Shown: positions 34,076 through 46,589 of the stretch, piece by piece
Position numbering within the stretch: the first letter of the stretch is position 1
How the letters are laid out: each line of letters begins with the position of its first letter
Origin: Hemerocallis citrina
Taxonomy: Eukaryota; Streptophyta; Magnoliopsida; Asparagales; Asphodelaceae
DNA length: 64,000 nucleotides
Direction: 5' to 3'
Assembly (NCBI GenBank): GCA_017893485.1
Contig: CM030366.1
Location: 181,967,594-182,031,593, forward strand
The notes under the pieces: generated by a model
What the model was told of the DNA's origin: nothing
What the model saw: only the letters and a program-made list of their open reading frames with translations
Database searches by the model: none
Program-made: the position numbers and the translations under genes

Positions 34076-34701
34076 TTCGTAGGACTGGTAATAGTATTGC
34101 TGGTAATTTAACTCACATCATGCATCTTATTTCGTTATTGGCTACAGCTGCCGCGTCAGGTCCTCGAGGAAGGATTGCCAGCATTTTCCAGGTGGAGGAG
34201 TACGATGATGCAGAAATCGAGATCGGGCTGACGCTCGATTGAAGGCAGATGCAGTTCTATTCCTCTGTCCTCTTGTTGTTGATTGATCCCAACCTGTCAG
34301 GGTTTGTTGGGGGGATTTAGATGTTTTACTTTTGATGGGAGCTTGCTTATGTCTGTCTGTTTGTGTCACACCCCACCATGTTCGCGGGGGAGCTATGTGT
34401 TATTTTGTTGGTAGGACTTTGTATTTTGCTCAGTTCTCTGAGTCTCATTATTAATGAAACATGGTGACTATTCTCCATGTTTTCCTTCAAAAAAAAAAAA
34501 GAATATAACCTTGGTCTTCTATACAAATAAAAGCGTGTTAGGGAAACAAATCAAAATTTTGGTAATTGAAGTTAGTTATGTCGAGGTTATCTTTACCTAC
34601 CTTTAGTTATTATTTCATGTCTCACCTCTTCACCCTTAGGAATCCACAAGATGAGAAGAAAAAAAATCATCTGCTCTATTAGATAGAGCAACAAAAGAAA
34701 G

Positions 34702-35200
34702 TGATATGGGTAAAACTCAGTTACTTAGAGCCGTACGGTTTTTGCACGAATCTTGAGGCTCCTAAGATCAATACAGTAATCTCATAGCAATTACAGGCCC
34801 AGTACCAGCACACAAGCCCACTATCATAGGTCAGCTCGCTAAGGAGGATGACTCACAGACCAACTGAGGGAGATTGACCAGTTAACCATGACTGACAATC
34901 AAATCCCACAAAATTTAGGAAGATAATAACTGATTAGATCCCTTGATTTGGGGATCTTCAGAATCAGTTATGCAATCTACCCAATAACTGCCCATCTTCC
35001 TTGCCTATAAATGCAGCCATACCTCATCCATTATTATGTGATCAACATTTTTCCTACAAAACTCAGCTTTTACTTCTGGTTACTGACTTGATCGTCAGGG
35101 GGTCTATCGCCGGAATTCATCCCGGTGTTTCAGACGGTCATTGCATGTTTCTGGCCGCCGACAACCAGCGCAACCATCACCAGATCCACAAATACAATAG
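34702..35200 (+). repeat. Probable solo LTR or LTR fragment of the Tat family
   Basis: Starts TGATATGGGTAAAA, like the Tat LTRs at 22833 and 54982. A TATA box (CCTATAAATG near 34990) and the conserved block TTACTGACTTGATCGTCAGG...CGCCGGAATTCATCCCGGTG follow in the same order. There is no PBS or internal region afterwards. The right end is uncertain and no clean target duplication was found. Confidence 0.6.
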
Positions 35201-35560
35201 TAAACTAGCCTCACATCTGCACCAGATCGATGGATGTGATATGAGCTTTCCACTTCAATCCAATAACTCATCATCTCCCACACTGAAAAAAACCACCTCG
35301 GAAAGTATGCCCAAATATCCTAGCCTATCATTCTCCTAAAAAGCAGTGTCTTCTCAAAAACTCATCGGTATCCAAAAATTCCTTTAAAAGGGACATCATT
35401 TATGAGAAGAATGAGAGGCCATGATTCTGTTGCATATCTATTTTCAGATGACTTTTTCCCCTTGCCACTTGAGTAGCAACCTTTTTTTCGGTTGGGGGGG
35501 GGGGGGGGGGGGGTAAATATGAAAAGCTTTGCGGCCAAAAATCTTCTTCCCACAAATAAT
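35201..35560. other. Intergenic with poly-G tract, no gene seen
   Basis: Contains a run of about 22 G at about 35492-35513. Confidence 0.6.
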
Positions 35561-35820
35561 TATTTGGGTTTTTTTCAATTTTGTTCCTCAATTAACGAAA
35601 ATTTGCAATTTAGTTTCTCAAATTAAAGCAATTGTCATTCAGTCCCCCAAATCATATACCAATTTCAATTCAGTCACCCTATTAGAATCCATTCATCAAT
35701 TTATACCCCAACTTTAACTAAATCAGCTAAATTCTACTCAATTTAGTCTCAAGTTGAAGTAAGTTATTTGATGATGGTTATAGTAGATGCAATTGAATGG
35801 AATAAATTAAAAGTTTAATG
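35561..35820. repeat. Left arm of a fold-back element split by the second LINE
   Basis: The reverse complement of this stretch resembles 44026-44225. Shared strings include GACTAAATTGATGAATG, AATTGAGGGA(C/A)(T/A) and AATAATTAT. Arms of about 200-250 bp, roughly 70% alike. Confidence 0.65.
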
Positions 35821-36671
35821 AAAATAACTTACTTTAGACATTTTATTCGTCATCGTACATATCATCAGGGTCTAGTGTTCGTTCTCTGGCGATATTTTCC
35901 CCTTTCTACCTTGATCTCTCCCCCCAAGATCCGCCGTGTCGGCTGTCCCTCTTCCCCTCTCCTCTTCATTAAAGTTGGATCTCCTGGTGTTCTTTTCAAG
36001 CCCTTTTCGTTTCATCTCCTCTGATCCTCTCCTCTTTCCCCCCTTTTTCCCTCGTCCCCCCGGTGAGCTTCTTTCCCCCAGCGGTCAGCGTGCTCCGTGT
36101 TCTGCCTTTAGCGAGGCAGTGTGCAGCGAGATCCCTCTTCCTTGCCTCTCCGCTGATCTGAAGCCCGTCTCCCTCCACTCCTGCTCCGGTTGTCTTGGTC
36201 CCCATCTCCCTCCGACATTTGTTTCGCCTCTCTCTAGTGTACGCAACCCTCCCCAAGTCGGATTCTTCAAGGTGCCCCTCTTTTTGCCTCTGCCGCCCAC
36301 TGTAAGTCTTCTCTCTTTTTTCTCTTGAGGTTTTTTGGGGTGCTGCTTCTGGCGCCTGTTGTATATGTTATTGTTCGTGATTACCGAGTGTTCGGTGTTC
36401 TGAGTTTTGGGAAGGTTTCCCATTGAGTCGGGCTAGTGAGCTCTAGGTTGAGCTCCCTTTCGCCTGCCGTTTCCTCTATCTCCCTCAATACGTTTTCTCT
36501 TTTCCCCTTTGTCTCCCCCTCTCTCTTTCCTCTCTTTCACTCAGTTTCTCTTCTCCACTCCTCCTTCGGTTCCCTCTTCCGAGGATCCAAGAAGGTGACT
36601 GTTTCCCCTTTGGCAACGAGTTCGCCATTGTTGCCAGCTTTGCTCGTTGTGGGCCTTTTTGTGGTAGGCCC

Positions 36672-39062
36672 ATGGATCTCTCATGGGTCGATGTAGTTAG
36701 GGGGGGAAAAAATAAAAAGGAAAATATTCCCCCCCTCGCACTCTATCGTTTGCCTCCCAAGCCTTCTTCAGGATATGGATCTTTTGGCCCTAGGCCCACG
36801 AGTACTCTACGTACCTCTCTTCCAGATCTTTCTTCTTATAGAAGCTCCCGCCTTCTACATCGCTCTATCTCTCCGTCTTCCTCTTCTTCTCAAAATTACT
36901 CTCTCCGCTCTCCCTTTCATTGTTACCGGTGCCTCCAACCGGGTCATTCGAAGTCATTTTGTGTATCCAGGATGAAGTGCTTATTTTGTCTCAAGGATGG
37001 CCACGCTCGTCACCGTTGTTTCGCTCTACAAAAGCTTTTGGGGCTCTCAGTGGGGGTTCCGATTGCTGACTCAGTGATTGAGGCGCTTGATTTTCCTGCT
37101 TTGCAGAGGAAATTGGCTGAGCTCCCTTCTACTAAATCTAAGAAGCAGAAAGCCCCTTCTCGTTCACCTCTTCTCCCCACTCCCGCCTCAGCCCCCCACC
37201 TGACTCCCCCCGTTGCTCCAACTTCTTTGAAGTTGGCTGTGCCTTCTCCACCTCCAGTTAAGCCGATTGTCACTCAAGTGTTTTTATCGGACACGAAGCT
37301 TACTGATCGTCTCAAGCTATTCAGTAATTATGGAGCCATCTCATTCTCCGGAGGCTCAATCCCTTTCTACACCCTCAACGCTTTTCTTTGCAATTGTTGC
37401 AACGTTCAAGAGTAGGACTGGGTTCTCTACTCGTGCTCTAACGGAGACGCGGTTATTCAGTGCCCTTCTCCTAAGGTTCTCGATGAACTTTGTGCCAACA
37501 CTTCCCTTACCATCGGCACTATCTCCCTGGCCATTCGAAAATGGGTTTCGATTTCCTCTTCTTTAAAAGCTCTAGACCACAAGCCCACCAAAGTTTCTTT
37601 GGTGGGTCTTCCCCCCTTCTGTGATTCCCTGAGGTTGGTGGCTTCTTTCACCAAATGTATAGGGGAGATCATTAGTATCTCTTCATGCGCTCGTCTGGCT
37701 TCGGGCAGTATCCAAGTCGAAGCTTTATTTCGCTGTCCATCCCCGAAGGAGCGTATTGAAGCTTACTGTCTGAACGACGGTCTCTCGTCCTTCGCAGTCT
37801 CTGTTCAGTATCATGAGGCTAACCTTCCGTTGGAGTCCTCTAAGGCGGGCTTCTGTCTAGTTCCCTCCCCAGCGTTTCACCTGGGCTCCTCCTCTGGCCC
37901 CAAGTCTGTGCCCTCTTCTGGGAAGACGACCCCTTCACCTCCGGCGAGGAGGATCCATTCTCTTCCTCGTAAGCCAGTTGGCGCTTCTGCTACTACTAAG
38001 ATCTCGTCAGCTAAGCCGCCCAATCTGGTTTGGATCAACCCCGATCGCTCCTCGCAGCCTCATTCTAAGGCCTCTCTTCCATCCTCTTCGCTCTTGCCTG
38101 CTCAAGCATCAGCGTCTGCCGTCATTGCTCAGGTTCTCCCTCTCCCCCCAAGTCAGAGAGCTGGCCTGCTTGGGAGGCCAACCCCTCCTTTGCTTCAGAC
38201 TGGGAGCAATTCCAACGTTCTGCGCACTTCCCGACCTCCGACGCTCCCCCTTCCTCCTCTGCCTCGCTGTCAGCTAAGTCTCCCACTCCCGCTAAAGCCC
38301 AGGCTTGGATTGAAAAGGATGACCTGCTTCTTGACGAAATTGCTGAGCTTGAGCTAGCACAGGCCTCCAAACAAGTATACCTCTCTTCTTCTTCGGTTTC
38401 ATTCATTAATTTCTATAGTTTATCTGTTTATGCTATCGTTTTTCTTTCGCTTTGGAGATTGCTTTTCCGGCCTTTCGATTTTCTCCGGTTGGCCTGTTAA
38501 GGGCCATGCGCTCTATCTCCTCTCTCTCTCCTTCTCACCTACGGATTTCATCGGATATCTTGGCACGATGCCAAGGGGCTCGGAAGGCTCAGCCTCCCGA
38601 GATCCCATCCGATTCTATTGTTCATTGTGTCCCTGTGTCGGACTGTTTTACTTCTATCTCATCCTTTAAAGATCCCTCCGTTTGTCCGATCAAGGACAGC
38701 ACAGGGTTTCATCCACCCTCTCTTCCGGAGCCTTCGTGTTCAAGTCCTCTTCGCTCCTCTTCCTCGTGTAGTAGTTCCTATCGATTGATCAGATCGAGTG
38801 CCCGTCTTAAGGCGAAGCGATCGGCGATCTCGTTATCCAGCTCCCTCACCGATCCCAACTCCCCTCCCCCCCCCCCCCCCCCCCCCCCCCCCCGTTGGGC
38901 TCTCTTTATCATCCCCAATTTGACTACATGTCGGACACCGAGCTGATGTCCCTCGCCCAATCCCTAGGCTTTACCCTCTCCTCCAACGCTTCTATTCCCA
39001 TTATCAGTATTAGAAAGCTAGAGCGTACCCGAGTCAAGGAGCACCAACATAATCATGATTAG
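36672..39062 (+). pseudogene. LINE ORF1: nucleic-acid-binding protein with two CCHC knuckles
   Basis: ATG at 36672 (MDLSWVDVVRGG). Two CCHC knuckles, CYRCLQPGHSKSFC and CLFCLKDGHARHRC, lie at about residues 83-117, then a Pro/Ser-rich linker. A TAG at 37413-37415 interrupts, but the same frame continues (37599-38357). A shift and a run of about 30 C (38863-38893) disturb the middle. The original frame is open again from 38928 to TAG at 39060-39062 and overlaps the ORF2 ATG. Role: RNA binding in the LINE RNP. Confidence 0.8.
38863..38893. repeat. Poly-C tract in LINE ORF1
   Basis: About 30 consecutive C. Its length is likely variable or poorly resolved in assembly. Confidence 0.9.
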
Positions 39063-42000
39063 TATCTCCTGGAATATCCGGGGTCTTAATTGCCCCGTTA
39101 AAAAAAGGGCCATATTCGACCTCATCGCTTCTTCTCATTGCAATATTATCTCTATACAAGAATCAAAGATAGAGTCTCCCTCCCCCCGCCTTTATCGTTC
39201 ATTAGGAGGTTCATCCATTACTAATTGGATCTCTCTTGACGCCATAGGCTCAAGAGGTGGGATTCTTTTTGGATTCAAAGACTCGATTTTCTCATTAATT
39301 GCTATTCATCGCCTGAATTTCTTCTTAATCGTTCAACTGCACTGGTAGCTTCTCGATTGTGTATTAACTGTTATTTCAGTTTACGGACCATCGACTTCTG
39401 ATCGACGGCCCCTCTTTTGGACTAAATTCCGATCCCTACACAATTTCGTTCAGGGTCTCAGTTTTCTCTGTGGCGATTTCAACGTTACTAGGTTTGCCTC
39501 GGAAAGATCGAACTCGGTATCCTCTTGTTCCCAATCGTGTATCTTCAATGATTGTATTCGGGACCTCCAATTGTCCGACATCCCTATTAATGGCAGAGAA
39601 TTCACTTGGTCGAATCAGCGTCTACTTCCATCCTTTGCCAAACTAGATCGTTTTCTCGTTGCTCACTCTTGGTTCTCTAAATTTCACAACTCCTATGCTA
39701 AAGCCCTCCCCAACCCTTCTTCGGACCACGTGCCCATCGCTCTTTACTCTGACTACCACTTCCCCCACCACCACCAATTCCGTTTTGAAAAGCTATGGCT
39801 TCAAGATCAGTTATTCGTTAAACTGGTCGAGGAATGCCTCGCCTCTATTACTGGATCTTTCAGACTTAGCAATCTGCTTCTTAAGCTCCACGCCATCAAA
39901 TATGGCTGTAAGATTTGGCATCGCGAATGGCAATCCAACACCAACTTTCTTAAAGAGGTCCTTCTTGGATCCATTCAGGCTTTGGACTCGATGGAGGAGC
40001 AAGCTCCTCTATCTATCCATGCTCATCACGAGCGTCTGGCTTGTAAGCGCGAGTATGCCGATATCCTCCTCCAAGATCATTCTAAATGGGCTCAAAGAGC
40101 CAGAGTTAATGGGCTGAAAAAGGGAGATGGTAACACCGCTTTTTTCCATCACTTCGCTTCTCATCGAAGGCGATGCAATCATATTTCTGTGATCCATGAT
40201 CATGGAGCGGAGTTGCACTCTGACCCTGATATTCATCAGGCTTTCCTAACTTTCTACAAAAACCTTATTGGCTCCTCTAAATCGCGTTTGATTTCACTAG
40301 ACTGGCAGCAACTCTATGGTCCCCCATCCATAGATTTGTCCTCTCTAGAGGCTCCCTTCACCATGGATGAGATCAAGGCGGCAGTCTTCGCTTTAAAAAG
40401 CGACTCGGCGCCTGGACCGAATGGTTTCCTGGCTTTCTTTTTTCAAAAGTTCTGGACTTGGCTCAAGGTAGACCTTTTCAACCTGTTCCATGACCTGCAT
40501 CAGGGCTCTTTTTCTTTCGATCGCATCAATTATGCCTACATCGTTCTGATTCCGAAATTGCCGGGTGCCAATGCTTTGGCGAACTTTAGACCCATTAGCC
40601 TTATTAATACCTCGTTCAAAATTATTATGAAAGTTCTTGCTGCTAGGCTCAGTGCTATTATCCCGCCCCTGATTGATCCGGCCCAATCAGGTTTTATCAA
40701 GGAGCGTTTTATTCTTGATAGCGTAGCTGCCGCTCAAGAGATTATTACGCTTAGCCACCATCACAAATTAGAAGGTATCCTTCTTAAGCTTGACTTTCAA
40801 AAAGCTTATGATAATGTCAATTGGGACTTTCTCCTCGATTTCATGCTACACCGTGGTTTCGGTCCGAAATGGATCGCGTGGATTAAATCCAGCTTGTTTG
40901 CTGGTACCTCGTCTATCCTTATCAACGGGTCAGAAGGCCATAAATTTAAAATCAAATGTGATCTCCGCCAAGGAGACCCGCTTTATTCCCTTCTGTTTTC
41001 TCTGGTAGCGGACGTTTTCAGCAAGTTGCTTCGCAACGCTCGCGAGGCTCAGGCCATCGATGGCCTTGGCCGATCTCGTCATTTTGACGGTATCCTCAAC
41101 TTGCAATATGCAGACGATACTATTATTTTCACCAAACCTAATCTCGCTTCATTGCGCAACCTTAAACTGTTGCTTTACTGTTTTGAGCTGGCTTCCGGAC
41201 TTTCCATCAACTTCAACAAGTCCTCTGTGCTCTGGCTGGGCAGTGATGACAGTCGTCAAACCGAAGTCTCACAATTTTTTAACTGACGTATCGCTTCCTT
41301 CCCCATCACTTATCTGGGTATTCCCCTGAGATGGGGCAAGCTCCACAGATCTGACTGGTTCCCTATCATCGTTAAAATCGAATCCAGGCTTAATGTCTGG
41401 ACTGGTAAGATGCTCTCCCGAGGAGGGAGATTAATTCTTGTCAACTCAGTTCTCTCAGCTATTCCACTATATATGATGTCTTTCTATTACATTCCTTCCT
41501 GGGTCCTCAAGAGGATCGATCAAATTAAAAGCAATTTCTTTTGGTCTGGTGCGGCTCTTTATAGGCAGGGCTCTCACCTTTGCAATTGGAACATCATCTG
41601 TTCATCCAAAGCGAACGGAGGATTGGGAGTTTTAAATCTTCGTGATCATAACCTAGCCCTTTTAGGCAAATGGCTTTGGAGATTCCATAAATCTCATCAA
41701 TTGTCTTGGGTTCAATGCATCAAAGAGTATTATTTTGCTTCCACCCCTTGGTGGCATTTCCGCTCTCCGATCCATCGGTTTGCTTCCCCCTTCTGGAAAG
41801 GAGTCTGGAAGGTTTCCTCTGCTTTCCAATCTAGCATTTATAGGCTTTGTGCTGATGGGTCTAGGACCAAACTCTGGACCGATCTTTGGCTGGGCAACAC
41901 CACCCTTGCCTCAGCCTACCCTTCCCTATTCAGTCTTGCAGCCAGCCCGGATGCCACAGTAGAGGAATCTTTCGACTGGATCAATTCCACTAGGGTTTGG

Positions 42001-42699
42001 AGCATCCCTTTTACAATTCAGTTACCTTTCCCTTTAACTTCTGACCTTCAACAGCTTGTTGATTCTCTCAATCACTTCGAGTGGAAGCACTCGGAGGACA
42101 TCGCTTGGCGATGGAGTCCCTCTGGATCCTTCACTGTTAAATCCTTCTACAAGTTCCTCAACTTCCGAGGCATCGTTTCCCCTTCTGCTGATTTCATCTG
42201 GAAATCTTGCGCTCCCCTCAAGGTTAAAATAAACTCTTGGCTGGCCCTCAACAACAAGCTCCTCACTGTTGAAGTGCTTAACAAAAGAAACTTAGCGTGG
42301 GGACAACTCTGTCCCTTATGTTCGGAAGTCTCGGAAGATGTTAATCATCTCTTCGTTAGTTGCTCGTTCATCGTCCCTCTATGGAAGGTGGTGGCCCTGG
42401 CTTGGGTTAATCCGGCTGTGCCTTCTAACCTTCTCTCCTGCTGGAAAACCCCCACCGCGCTCCCAAAATATCGTAAGGGATGGAATCTATCTGTCCATAT
42501 CATTTTATGGATCGTCTGGATGGAAAGAAACCGCAGATTGTTCACGCATAAAGCTTCCCCTATCTCTTCTCTTATAGAAGAGCTATTATTTCTTATTAAA
42601 TTTTGGACCTCGCAGATTAAGGCCGAAAATCAACAATCTTATTGCAGTCACCGTTTAGATGAATCCCTGATTGTTCTTTCTAGACTCAACGCCTTATGA
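39055..42699 (+). pseudogene. LINE ORF2: AP-like endonuclease, reverse transcriptase, zf-RVT
   Basis: One frame of 1,214 codons with two stops: TAG 39346-39348 in the endonuclease and TGA 41284-41286 after the RT. The endonuclease begins SWNIRGLN (catalytic Asn), with QESKIE, CGDFNVTRFASE and SDHVPI. RT motifs: PGPNGFLAFFF (usually PGPDG), LLKLDFQKAYDNVNW, RQGDPL and QYADDTIIF with the YADD catalytic pair (41107-41118). The C-terminus has YLGIPLRWGK, then zf-RVT with CPLCSEVSEDVNHLFVSC. It makes the nick and copies LINE RNA into DNA at the target. The two stops make this copy inactive unless read through. Confidence 0.92.
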
Positions 42700-44014
42700 T
42701 TTTCCATGTATTTGGTTCTGTGTTGGTTTATTATTATGTCATCGTTTAGATGATTCCATTTTTTCTGCTTTGCAGTCTTATCGTTTATTGATCACCTATT
42801 CACTGTTTTCATTTCTCTTTTTTTGCTACTGTCGCAGGATTGATAGCTAAGCCGTTGGGCCATCCTCTGTGTTAATTCAGGACCATTTTTGTTCCCGGCG
42901 CTTTTGTTTTTGCGGTCCTGGCTCTTTTGATTTTGCTGGCGCCTTTGTTTTGTTCGGTGCTCCTCTGAGCTTGCTGTCTCAGGCTGCTGGGCAGCGCCGC
43001 CTTTAAGGGTGCAGTGGGTTCTCTTTGTTTGTATTTACTTTGTTTTTTGTTGCCTTGGTAGCAGGATAGGTGGGTGATCGCGCGCTTATGCTTTAATGCG
43101 TTCTATCTCCTTTTCTCTCGATCCTAACTGGCGGTAGCCTAACACTGGATTCTCACTGTACTGTTTACTCATGACTGTGTTTTAGGGGAGCGCTCCTTCC
43201 CTCACTGTGCTTTTTAGCTTTCTTAGTGTTTGGTTTATGGTGGTCTTGTTTTTGCTTGCACTGTATTGATTGCCAGAGCGCATCCCTTTGAGGCGCTGGC
43301 ACCTTTTTAGGCCCCTGAGATTTAGCTCTTCTTATTGTGCTATTGGGACTTTTCGACACGTTGGGTGTCTATATGGTTTATTGCTTGTGTCCCCTATTTT
43401 TGTTGAGGGACTTTTGTTTTCTTTCCTGAGCAACTTTTTGCCCTTGCGGTTCAGTGCCGATGGGTGTGCCTGGCTTCGGCTCTGTGACGTATCCCCTGGC
43501 TTTTTAGGGGCGTTTCTATTGAGTTCCCTGGCCCCTGTCGTGCCTCTTGTGGCCTCTGGCTTGAGCGCCTATGGTTGCGCGCCCCAGTATCATTGCGTCA
43601 TGAGTTTGGATGTTCTGTGCTCAGCTCCGATCGGCGTTTCGCCATTTCTCAGCGCCCTGTCAATCTCGGAGTGGACGCCCTCCCTTCCCCGTTAGAGTTT
43701 GGGGTGTGAGCCCCGATTGGCTGTGAGCCGCTTTCAAGTGCACTGCTCCGGTGGTTGCAGGAGATCGTAGTGGTTTTAGCGTTTTCTTCCATCGACCGGG
43801 ACCGTCTTTCTATTTGTTTACACTGTTTCAATCTGTAGAGTGTCTTCTTTACTTTCCGTATTCTTGTCTGTATTTATTGTCTGTGCATCTTAGCGCCTGG
43901 CGCTTATGTTTTACATCTCGTAAAACCCTTAATTTTTGTCTTGTACAGTTATATTCGTTTTATCAATATATTTTTTGATCGGGCTGGAGTCGATTGACTC
44001 TATCCGCTTACATC
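42700..44014 (+). other. 3' UTR of the second LINE
   Basis: T/G-rich, with no coding frame of note. It ends about 30 bp after TCAATATATT and before the A-run. Confidence 0.75.
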
Positions 44015-44025
44015 AAAAAAAAAAA

Positions 44026-44225
44026 TAACTTACTTTAATTGTAGACTAATTGAGTATAATTTACTATATCTAAAACAGGGGACTAAATTGATGAATGTGT
44101 TTTAATTGGTGAGGCTAAATCACAATTGCTAAATGATTTTGGGACTAAATTGTAATTGCTATGATTTGAATGGCTAAATCACAAATACTCATTAATGAGG
44201 GACTGAATTGCAAAAAAGGGTAATT
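44026..44225. repeat. Right arm of the fold-back element split by the second LINE
   Basis: Inverse of about 35561-35790. It joins the left arm at the LINE target site, so the two arms were separated by a short spacer before the LINE arrived. Confidence 0.65.
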
Positions 44226-44232
44226 ATTTATG

Positions 44233-44404
44233 GGGTAATGCTACACCTACTACCAAATCTACTACCTTTCTCTTTACTACCTTAGGTGGTACATCACTAT
44301 TGGATGTTTCTACCACCTACTCTACAATAACCTCCACTAATAGTGTGCCACATAAGGTAGTAAAGGAAAAAGTAGTAGATTTGGTAGTAGGTGTAGCATT
44401 ACCC
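44233..44404. mobile_element. MULE-type MITE, 172 bp
   Basis: Inverted ends GGGTAATGCTACACCTACTA and TAGTAGGTGTAGCATTACCC are exact. A perfect 9-bp duplication TTATTTATG lies at 44224-44232 and 44405-44413. There is no coding capacity. Related fragments are at 27681-27838, and the TAATGCTA start resembles the MULE at 28000. Confidence 0.88.
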
Positions 44405-44467
44405 TTATTTATGCTAGCTACTATTAATTAATTTTTTGAAGAATTGGTGAATTTCAATAATAGATAA

Positions 44468-44728
44468 CTAGTATAACGTGCACATAATTATTTTTTAAAA
44501 ATGAGTAGATAACTAAACTATTTATAAAAAAATCCTCTAATAACATCTATACAATATTGCACAATTTTTCAATGTTTGATTGAGGGATATGATTCAAGTT
44601 CAGAACTGGATGGAGAAAGAGTGAGGGAGTTACATCCTACATTTGCTCATTTTTTTTCTTCTTTAAAAGAAACATATGAAAAATTCATGAACCAAAGTGG
44701 TTTAGCATATATTAATATATTGTATAGA
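44468..44728 (-). mobile_element. Possible small Helitron (261 bp)
   Basis: The minus strand starts TCTATACAATATATTAATATATG after host A and ends GTGCACGTTATACTAG before host T. The 3' hairpin is weak, so the call is tentative. It is a different family from those at 17423 and 54181. Confidence 0.45.
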
Positions 44729-45335
44729 TAAAATTTGGCATTATTCTATTTAATATGTCAACTTTTTTGCTTTTGCATGCGTCCTTTCTGTCCTTTCTTT
44801 CTTTTGGAGAATTTTGCTACAAATCTATTTTTCTTTCTTTCTTTTGGAGATAGGCTAGTACAAATTTTAGTGAGTTCTCGGTACTAAATTTGAAAAATCT
44901 CCTCATTGATATGCCATAGAAGGGAGTTGCAAAATCATGACCTTTGATGGCCAAGGGTCTGTTTGGCATATTTTTAGAAGAGTGGTTTTGGATTTAAAAA
45001 CCCTTTTAAACTCAAAATAGATGTTTGAAAAACTTACTTAGGTTGTATTTAGTGAAAAGTAACTTTTCTGTAACTAATATTTTAAATCATTTTTTTTTTT
45101 AAACACCTACAGTGATGTGTTTAGCTTTTGAAAAAAATCTGCTACTTAAGAAAGTTAAGATACCCCAAGATATTGTCTCCCTTCAATTTAGAGAAAGTCA
45201 AGGAAGTAGTATCACAAACGGGCAGTGAGTGACACTAGGTATAGATGGTTCCCGATGCTTTTCTATCACACGCTCTAGGAAGAGATCATGGATGACTTGA
45301 TGGCGATCCTAATCAAGTTTTATGACTGAAGGTTG
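44729..45335. other. Intergenic, no gene seen
   Basis: AT-rich, with no recognisable coding or repeat structure. Confidence 0.5.
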
Positions 45336-45339
45336 AAAA

Positions 45340-45910
45340 TGGGGAGCACATCCCTAAGAAAGAAGATTCTAGGAAAGTCGGTGACTACCGACTTATTAGT
45401 ATTTTTTTTATTGCTTAGTGAAGTTCATTGCTAAGATCCTAGCCAATACATTCGGAAGAGTAGTTGATCAGTTGTTGGGAATGAACGATATACCCTGGAC
45501 TATGTTGCAACGGCTGAGGACTATCCAGCACTATCACATGACCAACATAGATAGCTATCTACTAAATTTAGATTGTGAAAAGACATGAATTTGTTGAATA
45601 TGTGTGCATCCTTGAAACTCTATGGGATAGAGGGTTTAGGGAAGATGGATTAGATGAACCCATCAGTATCTTATGATTAGTAAAAATCGATTTCGGTAAA
45701 CGGAACACCGGGGAGTCATGTTTGCTGCATATGGGTGACCCTTTGTCCATGCTTCTGTTCACACTAGTTGTTGATGATCTAAAATCCATTTTAAACAACT
45801 ATACAAAGGCTAGATGGATCACCATAGTGGGATGAGGTGCGAGGCAAGCCAGATTTACCATAGTCCAATATGTATACTATATACTTTTATTTGTAAATCG
45901 AAATCTTTAA
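45340..45910 (+). pseudogene. Relic of a LINE reverse transcriptase
   Basis: The pieces IPKKEDSRKVGDY, KFIAKILANTFGRVVDQ, LLNLDCEKT, HMGDPLSMLLFTLVVDDLKSIL and QYVYYILLF follow the order of RT motifs in the two LINEs above (RQGDPL and QYADDTLLF are altered). Many stops and indels. Much older than the other two LINEs. Confidence 0.75.
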
Positions 45911-46589
45911 AGGCATGTTCAAGATGGAGTTTTATCAGTTTGGGAAGGTCGTCGTAAGGTGATGAAGAAAAATAGGAATGTTCAGCGCAACCTCTAAAAG
46001 ATTTGCGGGAACGGAAAAACTCGGGCGAGTGTTTTAAAGCCCATTGTCCCTAGAGCACTATCAAGTATGTTGTCACTAGAATCATCGAAGCGAGATCAGG
46101 TGTTTGAACATCGTTAATAGGTGGTGAGTCCCTGGGGTGTTGGTGGAGTTCGTGCAGAGGGCGGTGCTTTTGTATTAACGTCTAGTGGGGTGTACCCTTG
46201 AGGGTGCATACTGATTGGAGAAAACGTGTTAGATAGATTCAATTAGCTGAAGAACCACTGAATCGAGTTCGTTTACCGGTGGAGAATAAAAGAGTCTAGA
46301 GATGATTAGTCACATAATGTTGATAGCATGAGTATGCAAACTAAGATGAAGATTTGCGGGATTGTGTCTTGCATAGTATGAGTTCGATGTGAAGAGAAGA
46401 CGATGAAGCGAGAATAGGTAGAAGCAACATTGGTACAAGAAGAAAGACCAGCCAGCAGCTACAGCAGCATGACAGTCGACTGCCATTTTGGCAGTCGACC
46501 GTGGCTTTCTCTCTGACATGGTTCAAGGCAAGTCAATCAAATGCCATTTTGGGTAGTCGACCAACAGCATCGCATGCAGCTTATTAGGC
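45911..46589. other. Unassigned sequence with GTCGAC motifs
   Basis: No coding frame that I recognise. Two inverted GTCGAC motifs around GCCATTTTGG (46472-46500) and a third at about 46555. Confidence 0.4.

Larger units (their letters stand above)
29518..34498 (+). mobile_element. L1-like LINE, 5'-truncated, internally duplicated, with poly(A) tail
   Basis: Flanked by an 18-bp duplication AAGAATATAACCTTGGTC (29500-29517 and 34499-34516), with an A-run at the right end, as for target-primed reverse transcription. It holds endonuclease, RT and zf-RVT-like regions in order, all broken by stops and shifts. The 5' end starts within the endonuclease (VNIAGLQEIKLS). It is related to, but not the same family as, the LINE at 35837. 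Confidence 0.9.
35837..44021 (+). mobile_element. L1-like LINE, apparently full length with nearly open ORF2
   Basis: A 16-bp duplication AAAATAACTTACTTTA (35821-35836 and 44022-44037) flanks an 8.2 kb unit ending in A-run. A pyrimidine-rich 5' UTR (35837-36671) is followed by ORF1 (zinc-knuckle protein), ORF2 (endonuclease, RT, zf-RVT) and a 1.3 kb 3' UTR. ORF2 has only two in-frame stops over 1,214 codons, so this insertion is young compared with the neighbouring LINE. Confidence 0.93.

Noticed and set aside
34702..35200. 5' LTR of a third Tat element
   Set aside because: No PBS, gag or pol follows, so called a solo LTR or fragment.
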